A stretch of DNA of 64,000 nucleotides from Streptococcus suis (GTDB lineage: Bacteria > Bacillota > Bacilli > Lactobacillales > Streptococcaceae), in contig NZ_CP082205.1 in assembly GCF_019856455.1 (NCBI RefSeq), positions 2,294,001 to 2,358,000 on the forward strand, read 5' to 3'. Positions 20,453 to 30,065 of the stretch are shown here, one piece after another. The notes beneath the pieces were generated by a model that did not search any database, was not told the DNA's origin, and saw only the letters and a list, made by a program, of their open reading frames with translations. The stretch's first letter is position 1. Every line of letters starts with the position of its first letter. The translations under genes and the position numbers were made by a program.

Positions 20453-20463
20453 TTTAATCTTCT

Positions 20464-20493
20464 AAAAAACCTAGGAATCTTCCTAGGTTTTTT
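20464..20493. terminator. Bidirectional terminator of tRNA-Cys and sspA
   Basis: AAAAAACCTAGGA and TCCTAGGTTTTTT form a near-perfect stem with A and T runs at both ends, between tRNA-Cys (plus) and the sspA stop (minus). Confidence 0.9.
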
Positions 20494-20494
20494 A

Positions 20495-23400
20495 CTATTC
20501 TTTTCGCTTCAGATTTCCGAGGGCCATAGCTCCACCAAATAGACCTAACAAAGCACTTATAAAGACACTTCCAAGGCTATCCCCAGTTTGAGGCAGTTTC
20601 CCACTAGTATCCGCCGCTAATGCACTTGTCTCTCCTCTTCCGCTTCTTTCAAATAATTCTCTGTGAGGTACGGACACTTCTATTCTCTCGTCAGAAATTC
20701 CTAGTGCCTCCTCATGTTTTGTAAGTCTCACCAAATGCTCCACACCATCTTCTATTGTATCGCCAGTTAACAGCGCGATTTCAGTGGATTCTGTTTGCGG
20801 AGCAAGCGAATTATCTTCTTTTGGCATTGGTACATACGCTTCCGATTTCGGAACAGGAATGCTAGGGGCTTGATCCTTATCTGATTGCTCCACATGAAGG
20901 TCTTTTTCAGGAACCTGCTCAGATACTTCCTTGTCATTTAACCGTACCTTATATTTCTTCACAACAGCATTTCCAAAACTGTCACTCAAATCAAGTTTGA
21001 CTGTATCCCCGTCTTTCAGACTATGTAGCTCATAGCGAAAGGCTTTTTCATTATTTCCATACTGCCTCCAGAAGCCTCCTCGAGCTACAAAATCTTCGTT
21101 GATCTTCAAGGACCAATAAATTCCATTATCCTTGGCGCTTCCGGTAAGTGTCAAGTGCCCATCAGCATCTGCCAGGAGAACTCCTGCATACTGATTTTCC
21201 TCGTCTTCATCTTCTTCACTATCCACTACCTGTCTTTCCAATGGTAGCACCTCATTTTCCAGCTGTAAAACAGGATTTTCTGTATCAACCAACATCTGAT
21301 ATTTCTTCGTGTAAGTCAACTCATCCTCCTCATTGTACACACTTATATCCACAACATTTCCCTCTTCAATCAGAGTAACTGGATAGGTCAACTTGCCATC
21401 CTCAAAATAGCGTTTTTCACCACCATTGATGCGCACAGAATGAGCTTGTTCGGTTTCTGATTTTATTTCAAATGTAAATAGATAAGTCCCATCTTCTTGC
21501 TTTTTGAAGTCAACTAACCCGCTATCTAGCTCACGACCAAGACTTTCTTTATTGAAACGAATTGGGTCAATCAACCAGTTATTGACAGTAATCGGAACTT
21601 CTGTTTCCTCCTCCTCATCCAGACTCTCTGGACTTGTATTGATACGAAGGTCCTTTAATTTATTGCCTTTCTCATCTACCGCTGTTAATATGATGGCTCT
21701 AGGAAAATCGGATTTAAAGAAGTCTTGCTCAAAACTGCCGTCTTCTTTTACATCTATGAATTTCAGCTCGCCCTTACCAATGTCTAGATTGGAATAGTAA
21801 AGTTTGATGTTCTTAGGAAGACTAACATTATCACTCACTTTCCCCTTCAATGTAAAACGCCCGTTTTTGCCAATCTGGATAACCTCTTCATCCTCTTCAA
21901 TATCAAGATCAATCGTCGGCTTTTCATTATCTACCAAATAATTCAAGGTTTTAGTGTAAATAAGCTTGCCATCCTTATCTTTCAAGATTAATTCAAAACT
22001 ATGACGTCCATCTGATTGCTCTGGAATCTGGAGAGATAGTTGACCATTCTCAAGAGAGTAATTCACAACCTGAGCATCCAAGTTAGCCTGCACATCGGAA
22101 ACTTGCGCTGAGACGTTCGCTTTAATTTCTACAGTTTTCTTACTTCGAATTGCCATCAAATCTTCCAAATTTTTAAACTGGATTACAGGCGCCACCAAGT
22201 CTTTTTCAACAGCAACCACATTACCCGCTATATCCATCACCTCAACACGGAGATGATTTTTAGCATCGAGTGGCAGTTCCACTTCTTTGAGATGGTAATG
22301 TAGTTGACCTGCATCATCTACAACCTTTTCAACAAGAAGATCTTCTCCATTTAGATTAGCTCGAACCTCCCAAACTTTATTATTATCCTTGGCTGTAACG
22401 ACTAGTTCTCTATGGCTGGTTAGACGATTGGTATCAATCGCGACAATCTCTGGCTTTTGATTATCAATTTTGACTGGCAGATAAGTATACTGATAGGCCC
22501 CGTTTTCTTTGTTTTTCACCCGCAATCTGAAGAAATATTGTCCTTCTGGTGCTGGTATGTTTTCATCCTGACTTGCATCGTACAGTTTTCCATCCCAGCG
22601 GTGCAATTCTATCGGAGTACGAAGCTTGGAATACTCCGAAAGACTTTCAAAATAATCTACATAGCGAACACGAGACAGCATGGTTCCTGTGTCAATCCGC
22701 CTCAGAACAGGAGCATCTTCTGTAGCCTCTTTTACAATATCCAAGTCATAGTTGGTAATATCCCTCAATAGTACAAATCGAACAAAAGCATTCCCTGTTT
22801 GGCTATCTGAATGTTGGTTTTGAATTGCAATATCTTCTGGATTTATAGGTGATTGATTATCTTGAATCTTTTCACGCCCAAGTTCAATATAGCGCCCAGA
22901 CTTATTGTGTTTATAGCTAGATAAAACCGAGGTCAGTTTCAATTTAGAACCAGTTTCCCAAGCCGGTGCATCGACAATCCTTTCTTTTGACCAGTCACCC
23001 ACAAAGCCAAAATAAGGAATGCTGATGTCAGACTGCCCCTCCGTCAATGATTTGAAGTAAATATACCCTTCTGCAAACTGGTCTTTCGCTTCTCCTGCAT
23101 CCAATCTCAGGCGAATGGTTTTCTTCTCTTTCGGCCCCAGTTGAATAGATTGCTCAGAAAGATGAAGACTCGAACCCTTGATTTCTGTCGCATGAATCTC
23201 TTTAACTACTTTTCCAGAACGTCCTATTCTATCAACAGGAACATCTTGACTAGTCAATACTTTCCCAGCTGAAATAGCAAAGTTTCTTTGTTGGTTTCCC
23301 AGATTTTCCAAGGTCACCTCAAATTCTGTCTCACGCCCTATTTCTTTTAATTCCACCCCTCCTTTTAGACGGTGGTGAAGAATCACATCTGTTTCAAAGG

Positions 23401-25564
23401 CTCTATCGATCTGCAGCAGACCAGCACCTTGTTGTCTCGGAGAATTTTCCAAAGCATGCCCAGATGAATCTAGAACATCAACCAAAGGGGTAGCAGTATT
23501 CATCAAAATGATTCTCAGCAAATCCATCCTAGTCATGCCTTCTGGTGGTGTCATTTGGCGAATCCGTGGCAATAAAAGTGCACTGGCACCCGCCACAATT
23601 GGCGAAGCCATCGAAGTCCCTGACATGGAGCCATAACGATTGTCATTCAAGGTTGCATAAACATCCTCCCCTGGTGCCACAATCTCTGGCTTCAATTCTA
23701 AGTTGACCGTAGGACCCCAACTAGAAAAACCTGATACAGTCGGCACTTCAATTAACTTCTTCATTCCAATTGTAGGTTTAAGAACCAAACCAGTGTTACC
23801 TTGCGATTGGTTGGCAACTTCTAATAATCGCCTTCCATCTTCCCCACTAAGACTGATGCCCCAGATAGAGGAATAGGAAAGCAAAGTCTTATCGTCTACC
23901 AATAACTGATGGGTCTTATAATAATCCTTATTCCATCCCTGATCAGTATTTATCACAATAATTCCAGCAACATCCTTGAATTTCAAATTACGAACGGCAT
24001 CTTTCAAGTCAAACTTATCTTTTTTGATAATCGCTACTTTACCAGCCAAATCAAGCCCCTGCACTTCTTCCCAGCGACCATTTCCAGCATCTACAAATTC
24101 ATATTTTCCCTCTGTAAGCGTTGTATAGCCAATAGGATAGTAGCCAAAAGACTGTCCATTCAGCATAAATTCACGTTGAACAAGATGGGTATTTCTTGCC
24201 GAACCAACCCCGATAACTGCGGGAGTCGCTGCCACACCAACTGTTGTTGCCGTATCCACAGCTCCTAAGGCATTATTTGTATGCAAGTCAAAGGAGGTGT
24301 CTGAAGAGGAGGCACCAGCATTACCAATAGCTGCTGTAATGATAATCCCCTTTTCTGCTGCCCTCTTAGCAATCGTGTAGTAAGCATTCCCTGGCAGCCC
24401 GCTATCATAATAACCAACGCTCAAACTAATGACATCTGCCCCGTGTTTGATAGCATCTTCAATAGCAGCATAAGCAGCATCCTCCGTCTCAGCCTTATAA
24501 TTTTTAGGGTCATTTGAAAAAATCTTGTAGACTAGCAGCTGTGCGTTGGGAGCAATCCCATCAATCCCCTGTTTAGACGCAACTTCTTCGTCTGTTGCAT
24601 TTCCAGCCAGGGTTCCTGCTATGTGCATACCATGTGGTTCGTGGGTATCATCGTAGAGATTATCATTACCGGATACGTAATTATAGCCATGGGGAACTTT
24701 CAGTGTGTATGTCCCTGTCGTAGATGGAGTAATTTCCTTGATTTTAGGGACGACACCTTCATCCAACCTCATGTCTTTGTGCTTAATATCCAAACCAGAG
24801 TCAATGACTGCAATCACCATTCCCCGACCATCTGTCTGGTATTTAGAACTTGCTTTTAAGGTACCAACCAGCTGTTTAGCAGTATGAAGAGTCGGTCTGA
24901 TACGGCGACTCTCTTCTAAAGAGGTTAATTCGGTAATTGCCTTCACATCAGACAAACTTTCTTTCCCCACCTCTACAGATGCTCCCGTTAAAACCTCCTT
25001 ATACTCATGAACAATTTTAACGCCATCAATTTTCTTTAATTTATCCAATACAAGATTTCGGTTCTCGTCGGAAAATTGTAAAATATAGCGCCCTCTTGTC
25101 ACCTCTTCTGGCTCAACCGGTGATTCCTGCGGGCTTGTTTGAGGAGCACTAGCTTCTTTTCCGCTAATGTCTTCTTTTTCCCTTGACTCATCTGTTGTCT
25201 TACCAGCTGTAGTTTTTATCTCGGTCGCAGCTCGATCTGTGAGAAGACCTGATTCTTCACCCGCCTCTGTATCTACAACTTCTTCGACCCCTCCCTCTTC
25301 AGCAACTGGTTCATCCACCTGATCCATGTTAACTGGCTCATCTGATAATGGTCCATCTTCTTTTTTCTCTGCCACAGAATCTGGCCTACTATCCATATCC
25401 GTTGCGACCGCAACCGTAGACTCCAATCCTTCTCCACTAGTATCTGCTTGAACCATCGGAATACCTGTGATAAAAAATCCTATTGATACCGATGCCACAC
25501 CGACACTTAACTTCTTGATACTAAAGCGTTGTTTATTCTCAATCTGAGACCACTTCTGTTTCAT
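20495..25564 (-). CDS. sspA: Cell-wall-anchored subtilisin-like serine protease
   Basis: A 1689-residue surface protease. The N terminus carries a YSIRK-type signal (FSIKKLSVGVASVSIGFF) cleaved near VQA-DT, followed by an acidic Glu/Val/Asp-rich stretch and an inhibitor I9-like propeptide region (RYILQFSDENRNLVLDKL). The S8 catalytic triad is complete: Asp in VIAVIDSGLD (near 252), His in HGMHIAGTLAG (near 310) and Ser in GTSMASPIVAG (near 650). A PA-type insert lies between His and Ser. Fn3-like and Ig-like repeats follow, then LPQTGD, a membrane helix and KRKE. It belongs to the lactocepin/C5a-peptidase group and corresponds to the described S. suis protease SspA. It has a promoter with an operator-like palindrome. 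Confidence 0.9.
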   Translation of the reverse strand: MKQKWSQIENKQRFSIKKLSVGVASVSIGFFITGIPMVQADTSGEGLESTVAVATDMDSRPDSVAEKKEDGPLSDEPVNMDQVDEPVAEEGGVEEVVDTEAGEESGLLTDRAATEIKTTAGKTTDESREKEDISGKEASAPQTSPQESPVEPEEVTRGRYILQFSDENRNLVLDKLKKIDGVKIVHEYKEVLTGASVEVGKESLSDVKAITELTSLEESRRIRPTLHTAKQLVGTLKASSKYQTDGRGMVIAVIDSGLDIKHKDMRLDEGVVPKIKEITPSTTGTYTLKVPHGYNYVSGNDNLYDDTHEPHGMHIAGTLAGNATDEEVASKQGIDGIAPNAQLLVYKIFSNDPKNYKAETEDAAYAAIEDAIKHGADVISLSVGYYDSGLPGNAYYTIAKRAAEKGIIITAAIGNAGASSSDTSFDLHTNNALGAVDTATTVGVAATPAVIGVGSARNTHLVQREFMLNGQSFGYYPIGYTTLTEGKYEFVDAGNGRWEEVQGLDLAGKVAIIKKDKFDLKDAVRNLKFKDVAGIIVINTDQGWNKDYYKTHQLLVDDKTLLSYSSIWGISLSGEDGRRLLEVANQSQGNTGLVLKPTIGMKKLIEVPTVSGFSSWGPTVNLELKPEIVAPGEDVYATLNDNRYGSMSGTSMASPIVAGASALLLPRIRQMTPPEGMTRMDLLRIILMNTATPLVDVLDSSGHALENSPRQQGAGLLQIDRAFETDVILHHRLKGGVELKEIGRETEFEVTLENLGNQQRNFAISAGKVLTSQDVPVDRIGRSGKVVKEIHATEIKGSSLHLSEQSIQLGPKEKKTIRLRLDAGEAKDQFAEGYIYFKSLTEGQSDISIPYFGFVGDWSKERIVDAPAWETGSKLKLTSVLSSYKHNKSGRYIELGREKIQDNQSPINPEDIAIQNQHSDSQTGNAFVRFVLLRDITNYDLDIVKEATEDAPVLRRIDTGTMLSRVRYVDYFESLSEYSKLRTPIELHRWDGKLYDASQDENIPAPEGQYFFRLRVKNKENGAYQYTYLPVKIDNQKPEIVAIDTNRLTSHRELVVTAKDNNKVWEVRANLNGEDLLVEKVVDDAGQLHYHLKEVELPLDAKNHLRVEVMDIAGNVVAVEKDLVAPVIQFKNLEDLMAIRSKKTVEIKANVSAQVSDVQANLDAQVVNYSLENGQLSLQIPEQSDGRHSFELILKDKDGKLIYTKTLNYLVDNEKPTIDLDIEEDEEVIQIGKNGRFTLKGKVSDNVSLPKNIKLYYSNLDIGKGELKFIDVKEDGSFEQDFFKSDFPRAIILTAVDEKGNKLKDLRINTSPESLDEEEETEVPITVNNWLIDPIRFNKESLGRELDSGLVDFKKQEDGTYLFTFEIKSETEQAHSVRINGGEKRYFEDGKLTYPVTLIEEGNVVDISVYNEEDELTYTKKYQMLVDTENPVLQLENEVLPLERQVVDSEEDEDEENQYAGVLLADADGHLTLTGSAKDNGIYWSLKINEDFVARGGFWRQYGNNEKAFRYELHSLKDGDTVKLDLSDSFGNAVVKKYKVRLNDKEVSEQVPEKDLHVEQSDKDQAPSIPVPKSEAYVPMPKEDNSLAPQTESTEIALLTGDTIEDGVEHLVRLTKHEEALGISDERIEVSVPHRELFERSGRGETSALAADTSGKLPQTGDSLGSVFISALLGLFGGAMALGNLKRKE

Positions 25565-25600
25565 AAAACCTCCATTTTTTAAGATTAATTAATTTATAAG

Positions 25601-25642
25601 TTAGGTATACCTAATTCTATAAAATTTTTAAATCTTTGGCAA
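25601..25642 (-). promoter_or_regulatory. sspA promoter with palindromic operator
   Basis: Minus-strand -35 TTGCCA (25637-25642) and -10 TAGAAT (25614-25619) are 17 bases apart. The perfect 14-base palindrome TTAGGTATACCTAA (25601-25614) starts on the last base of the -10 and covers the expected start of transcription, an ideal repressor position. The TTAGG half-sites recall DtxR-family metal regulators; that link is inference. Confidence 0.7.
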
Positions 25643-25708
25643 GTTTTTTTGAATTTGCGCCCTCAAAAACAAGAAAAAGCACAGGTCTCCCTGCGCTTTA
25701 ACAACTTA

Positions 25709-26248
25709 TTACAACTCAGCAATCTGGCTCAAATTAACTTCAGCAATGGTATCATTACCAAACATAGAGATAACCATCTTAACCTTGTTGTTGTCGATTT
25801 CTGTAATTTTACCTGTATAGTCTGTGAAAGCACCGTCAATGATACGCACAGTGTCGCCAACTTTTACATCAAGATCAAATTCTTGAACGGTTTGTCCCAT
25901 AGACACCAAGATTTGACGAATTTCTTCTTCCAAAAGTGGCGTTGGTTTTGAACGGTTACCGTGTGAACCCACGAAACCTGTAACGTTTGGCGTGTTACGA
26001 ACCACAAACCAAGCTTCATCGGTCATAACCATTTCAACCAAAACATAACCAGGGAAACGGTTTTCTTCCACTTCCTTGACCTCACCGTTCTTTTCAACCT
26101 GAACAGTCTGAGTTGGAATTTCTACACGAAGGATGTTTTCCAACATGTTATAAGTGTGGGCACGTTGGAGCAAGTTTTCCTTCACTTTATTTTCATATCC
26201 TGAGTAGGTCTGTAAAACAAACCAGCCTTTATCAAAACTATCGTACAT
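25709..26248 (-). CDS. nusG: Transcription antitermination factor NusG
   Basis: A 179-residue protein binding RNA polymerase and coupling it to ribosomes or Rho. The NGN domain starts KGWFVLQTYSGYENKVKENL and includes RFPGYVLVEMVMTDEAWFVVRNTPNVTGF; the C-terminal KOW domain reads VKVGDTVRIIDGAFTDYTGKI. It ends the pbp2A-rpmG-secE-nusG run, its start lying about 110 bases after the secE stop. Confidence 0.97.
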   Translation of the reverse strand: MYDSFDKGWFVLQTYSGYENKVKENLLQRAHTYNMLENILRVEIPTQTVQVEKNGEVKEVEENRFPGYVLVEMVMTDEAWFVVRNTPNVTGFVGSHGNRSKPTPLLEEEIRQILVSMGQTVQEFDLDVKVGDTVRIIDGAFTDYTGKITEIDNNKVKMVISMFGNDTIAEVNLSQIAEL

Positions 26249-26357
26249 TGTTACTTCCTTTCTTTGGAAACACGGAATTTTTAGACGCTAAAAAAAGCCC
26301 GAAGGCTTTCGCTTTTCTTTATTATATCACTTCCATTTTACAAATGGCAAGTGTTTT

Positions 26358-26534
26358 CTAGAAAAGATTGATCAAGCTCATGATTCCTCGTGACAAGATC
26401 AAGTCAAAGAGGTAAACCACCGCTACGAAAAAGGCAGTATATTCCACTACAGACACGAAATCCGTCCAGCTCTGCTTACGAGTTGGCCAAGACGTATCTT
26501 TTAAAATGCGGATAATGTCTTTGATAAATTTCAT
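26358..26534 (-). CDS. secE: Preprotein translocase subunit SecE
   Basis: A 58-residue single-helix subunit of the SecYEG channel. It begins MKFIKDIIRILKDTSWPTRKQSW; the amphipathic helix with the conserved SWPTRKQ is followed by one membrane helix (EYTAFFVAVVYLFDLIL). It starts 9 bases after the rpmG stop and has GGAG in front. The position between L33 and NusG is the classic one. Confidence 0.95.
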   Translation of the reverse strand: MKFIKDIIRILKDTSWPTRKQSWTDFVSVVEYTAFFVAVVYLFDLILSRGIMSLINLF

Positions 26535-26543
26535 GCGTGACTC

Positions 26544-26696
26544 CTATCTGGTTTCCTTGTGAACAGTGTATTGTCCACAGTGTTTACAAAATTTATTTAC
26601 TTCTAACCGTGTTGGCTTGGGATTGCTCGAAAGGCTGATTGAATAGTTTCGAGAACCACAAACAGTACAGGCTAGGCTTGCTTTTTTTAGTGCCAT
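26544..26696 (-). CDS. rpmG: Ribosomal protein L33, zinc-binding form
   Basis: A 50-residue 50S protein. Both cysteine pairs, CTVCG and CKHCG, are present, so this is the zinc-dependent C+ type rather than the cysteine-free paralogue used under zinc shortage. Sequence: [15 protein letters not shown], then [20 protein letters not shown]. It lies between pbp2A and secE. Confidence 0.93.
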   Translation of the reverse strand: MALKKASLACTVCGSRNYSISLSSNPKPTRLEVNKFCKHCGQYTVHKETR

Positions 26697-26729
26697 AAAG
26701 CCCTCCATCCTTTTCATTCTACCATGTTT

Positions 26730-28943
26730 TTATGGATTTGACAACTCTCCAAACCAAGACGTAATGTTATCCCACAAGGTTTTTGCTCGTTCTGGTAACT
26801 GGGCATCGATTAGATTTTGTTTGGTTTGCTCAATCAAGTTTTTCGCCTGATCTGAAATTTCTTGTACCTGTTCTTGACCAAGGCTTGATTCAGTTTGCGT
26901 AGCCTCATCTGGAGCTACTTCTACAATACCATTTTGTGCATAGGCATTTTCTACTTCGAACTGAGTTCCTGCAGTATATGGCAAGATTGAATTGGCTACA
27001 GTCTGGAAGACCGACGGAGCCATCCAGTAGCTACTGCTATCTATATAATGATTTTCATCTGTCTGCTCAAAACCAACCCACTGACTGATGACCAAATCAG
27101 GTGTGTAAGCAATATGCCACTGATCATTGACAAGATTGACATCAAAACTTGTTTCGGTTGTTCCTGTTTTCCCAGCAATATAATAATTGGCCGCATCTGC
27201 TGTCACTCCCGTACCATTGGTATAGGTTCCAAGCATCATTGCTGTCATCTTATCTGCGACAGAGCGGTCAATCACCTTGGTACTTGTTTCTCGATGCTCT
27301 GCTAAAACCTTTCCACTAGCTGTTTCAATACGAGTGATGAGGTGGGCATCCTTCATCACACCCTTATTCGCAAAAGTAGCGTAGGCCTGGGCCATTTGCA
27401 GAGGATTAGTCTCCACTCCAGAACCAATTGAAACACCCAAAACTTTCTCGACATTTTCCATATCAAGTCCAAACTTTTGTCCATACTCGAAGGCTTTGTC
27501 AATCCCCAAGGTGTTCACTATATAAGCTACTGGTAAATTGTAAGAGAGAGCCAAAGCTTGATACATTGGAATGGTATCAGAAGTCGAATAATCATAGTTA
27601 TGCAAGGTGTAATCGCCGTAGGTTTCTGTATGGTTATCCAGAGCCATATCAATCGACCAGCCCGCCGCTACTGCTGGAGCATAGGCAACAAGAGGCTTGA
27701 TTGTTGAACCAGGACTGCGCTTGGCTTGTGTTGCAAAGTTGAAAGTCCGAAAGACCGCATCCTCTGAACTGTTAACTCGACCAACCAAGGCGCGAACTCC
27801 ACCAGTCCTAGGATCAAGAGCTACGCTGGCAGCCTGAGCATGGGTACCATCAAAACTTGACGTTGGGAACATAGTCTCATCATTAAAAATCACCTGCATG
27901 CTGGCTTGAGAATTTTGATCCATCTCTGTGTAAATCCTATAGCCGTTATTAATAATGTCTGATTCTTTCAGTCCGTATCGCTCAATCGCCTCAGCAATCA
28001 CAGCATCAAAATAGGATGGATAGGAATAATTGCTTTGTTTCCCTGTATAGGTATCTGAAAGCTGACTGGCTAGGTCTACTTGGAAACCTGCATCTGCAGT
28101 CGCCTGATCAATATAACCAGCATTGACCATATTTTGCAGGACTGTATCCCGACGATTAACTGCATTTTCTAGAGAATAATAAGGATTATAAATCTCAGGT
28201 CCCTTGAGCATACCTGCTATGACGGCTGCTTGCTCAAGAGTAAGATCACTGGCTGGAATACCGAAGTATTTTTGGCTTGCATCTTCCACTCCCCAGACCC
28301 CGTTTCCAAAGTAGGCATTGTTGAGATACATGGTCAAAATTTCTTGCTTGCTGTACTTTTTATTGATTTCCAGAGCCAAAAAGAATTCTCGAGCCTTTCG
28401 ACTGATGGTCTGATCCTGAGTTAGAAAGGCATTTTTTGCCAATTGCTGGGTAATAGTTGAACCACCTCCAGACCGACCTAACGTCAAGGCAGCCAAAATT
28501 GTACGCTGGTAATTAATGCCTGAATTTTTGTAGAAGCTCCGATCTTCTGTAGCGATAACGGCATTCTCTAAATTATCAGAGACAGCATCCAGCTCTACAT
28601 AGGTCCCCTTCTGACCAGACAATGTCCCAGCTTCCGCACCATCTTTATCGTAAATAATCGTTGTGGCTTTTAGCGCCTGTTGTAAATCACCAACATTAGC
28701 TGTCTTTGCAAGGAAAAATAGATAGCCACCTACTGTAAGAACTGTCAGGACCATTAAAATGATTAAAATTTTAGTCAGTTGATAACGGCGCCAAAATTTA
28801 CGAATCGGCTCTGGAATACGTGATTTTTTCTTTGGTTTATCAACAGAGCCACGATTTCCCCTGCGGCGACGGCTAGGTCGGTCTTCATGATCAATTTGGA
28901 AATCTTCTGGAACTTCGATTGGCTGGTATTGCAAATCGTCCAT
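26730..28943 (-). CDS. pbp2A: Class A penicillin-binding protein 2A
   Basis: A 737-residue bifunctional peptidoglycan synthase. A basic cytosolic N terminus (RPSRRRRGNRG) and one membrane anchor (ILIILMVLTVLTVGGYLFF, near residues 60-78) precede a GT51 glycosyltransferase domain with IATEDRSFYKNSG and GGSTITQQLAKNAFL. The transpeptidase domain carries SPGSTIKP (nucleophile Ser), SYNLP and GKTGTT. All catalytic motifs look intact. It is the first gene of the run into rpmG-secE-nusG. Confidence 0.95.
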   Translation of the reverse strand: MDDLQYQPIEVPEDFQIDHEDRPSRRRRGNRGSVDKPKKKSRIPEPIRKFWRRYQLTKILIILMVLTVLTVGGYLFFLAKTANVGDLQQALKATTIIYDKDGAEAGTLSGQKGTYVELDAVSDNLENAVIATEDRSFYKNSGINYQRTILAALTLGRSGGGSTITQQLAKNAFLTQDQTISRKAREFFLALEINKKYSKQEILTMYLNNAYFGNGVWGVEDASQKYFGIPASDLTLEQAAVIAGMLKGPEIYNPYYSLENAVNRRDTVLQNMVNAGYIDQATADAGFQVDLASQLSDTYTGKQSNYSYPSYFDAVIAEAIERYGLKESDIINNGYRIYTEMDQNSQASMQVIFNDETMFPTSSFDGTHAQAASVALDPRTGGVRALVGRVNSSEDAVFRTFNFATQAKRSPGSTIKPLVAYAPAVAAGWSIDMALDNHTETYGDYTLHNYDYSTSDTIPMYQALALSYNLPVAYIVNTLGIDKAFEYGQKFGLDMENVEKVLGVSIGSGVETNPLQMAQAYATFANKGVMKDAHLITRIETASGKVLAEHRETSTKVIDRSVADKMTAMMLGTYTNGTGVTADAANYYIAGKTGTTETSFDVNLVNDQWHIAYTPDLVISQWVGFEQTDENHYIDSSSYWMAPSVFQTVANSILPYTAGTQFEVENAYAQNGIVEVAPDEATQTESSLGQEQVQEISDQAKNLIEQTKQNLIDAQLPERAKTLWDNITSWFGELSNP

Positions 28944-29095
28944 ACTTTACCTCTTTCTAGTGAATTTTGTACCATTATACACCATTTCCTAAAAACTAGC
29001 AGAAAAAAGCCTGCGACAACTTGTGACAACAGACAGAGAAAATTTTCCAAAAATATGATAAAATAGGGTCATTCTGAACAAAGAAGAGGATTCCC

Positions 29096-30064
29096 ATGAC
29101 ACAAGTATATGACATTACTATCATCGGTGGCGGTCCAGTCGGTTTATTCGCCGCTTTCTACGCCCACCTCCGTCAAGCCAAGGTCAAAATCATTGACTCC
29201 CTGCCCCAACTGGGTGGCCAGCCTGCCATTCTCTATCCTGAAAAGGCCATTTTGGACATTCCTGCCTTCCCAAGTCTGACAGGACAAGAGTTGACCGACA
29301 ACCTCCTCGCTCAACTGGCTCCATTTGATACTACCATCTGCCTCAATGAAACCCTGACTGCTATCAAACCTGGGGAAACCATTACCCTAACAACCAACAA
29401 GGGCTGCCACCAGACCAAGACTCTGATTATCGCCATGGGTGGCGGGGCCTTCAAGCCACGTCCGCTGGAGATTGATGGTGCTGACAGCTTTGACAACGTC
29501 CATTACCACGTGTCTAATATCCAGCAGTATGCCGACAAGGACATCGTCGTCTTGGGTGGTGGTGATTCTGCGGTCGATTGGTCCCTGGCCTTTGAAAAAA
29601 TTGCTAAGACTACTCACATTGTCCACCGTCGCGACAACTTCCGCGCCCTTGAACACAGCGTAGAGGAACTCAAGCAGTCCAGCGTCACCATCCACACACC
29701 TTTTATCCCTAAAGGGCTTTCTGGGGAAAATGGCAGAGCTTCTGCCATTGATTTCGATAAGGTAAAAAGCGAGGACAAGCTCACCCTGTCTTTTGACCAC
29801 CTCTTTGTCAACTACGGTTTCAAATCATCTATCGGCACGCTAAAAGAATGGGGATTGGAGCTCAATCGCCACCGCATCGTGGTCAACAGCAAACAAGAAA
29901 CCTCTGTCCCTGGTATCTATGCCATCGGTGACTGTTGCTTCTACGAGGGTAAAATCGACCTGATTGCGACTGGACTGGGCGAAGCCCCAACCGCTGTTAA
30001 CAATGCCATGAACTACCTCAATCCAAACGAAAAAGTGCAACCAAAGCACTCAACCAGCCTATAA
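29096..30064 (+). CDS. Ferredoxin/flavodoxin-NADP+ reductase, TrxR-like type
   Basis: A 322-residue FAD/NADPH oxidoreductase. The FAD-binding ITIIGGGPVGLFAAF is at the N terminus, the NADPH-binding VLGGGDSAVDW lies near residue 155, and IYAIGDCC near residue 275. The CxxC of true thioredoxin reductases is absent, which places it with the Bacillus YumC-type ferredoxin-NADP reductases. AGAGGA precedes the ATG. The next gene starts 1 base after its stop. Confidence 0.9.
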   Translation: MTQVYDITIIGGGPVGLFAAFYAHLRQAKVKIIDSLPQLGGQPAILYPEKAILDIPAFPSLTGQELTDNLLAQLAPFDTTICLNETLTAIKPGETITLTTNKGCHQTKTLIIAMGGGAFKPRPLEIDGADSFDNVHYHVSNIQQYADKDIVVLGGGDSAVDWSLAFEKIAKTTHIVHRRDNFRALEHSVEELKQSSVTIHTPFIPKGLSGENGRASAIDFDKVKSEDKLTLSFDHLFVNYGFKSSIGTLKEWGLELNRHRIVVNSKQETSVPGIYAIGDCCFYEGKIDLIATGLGEAPTAVNNAMNYLNPNEKVQPKHSTSL

Positions 30065-30065
30065 G

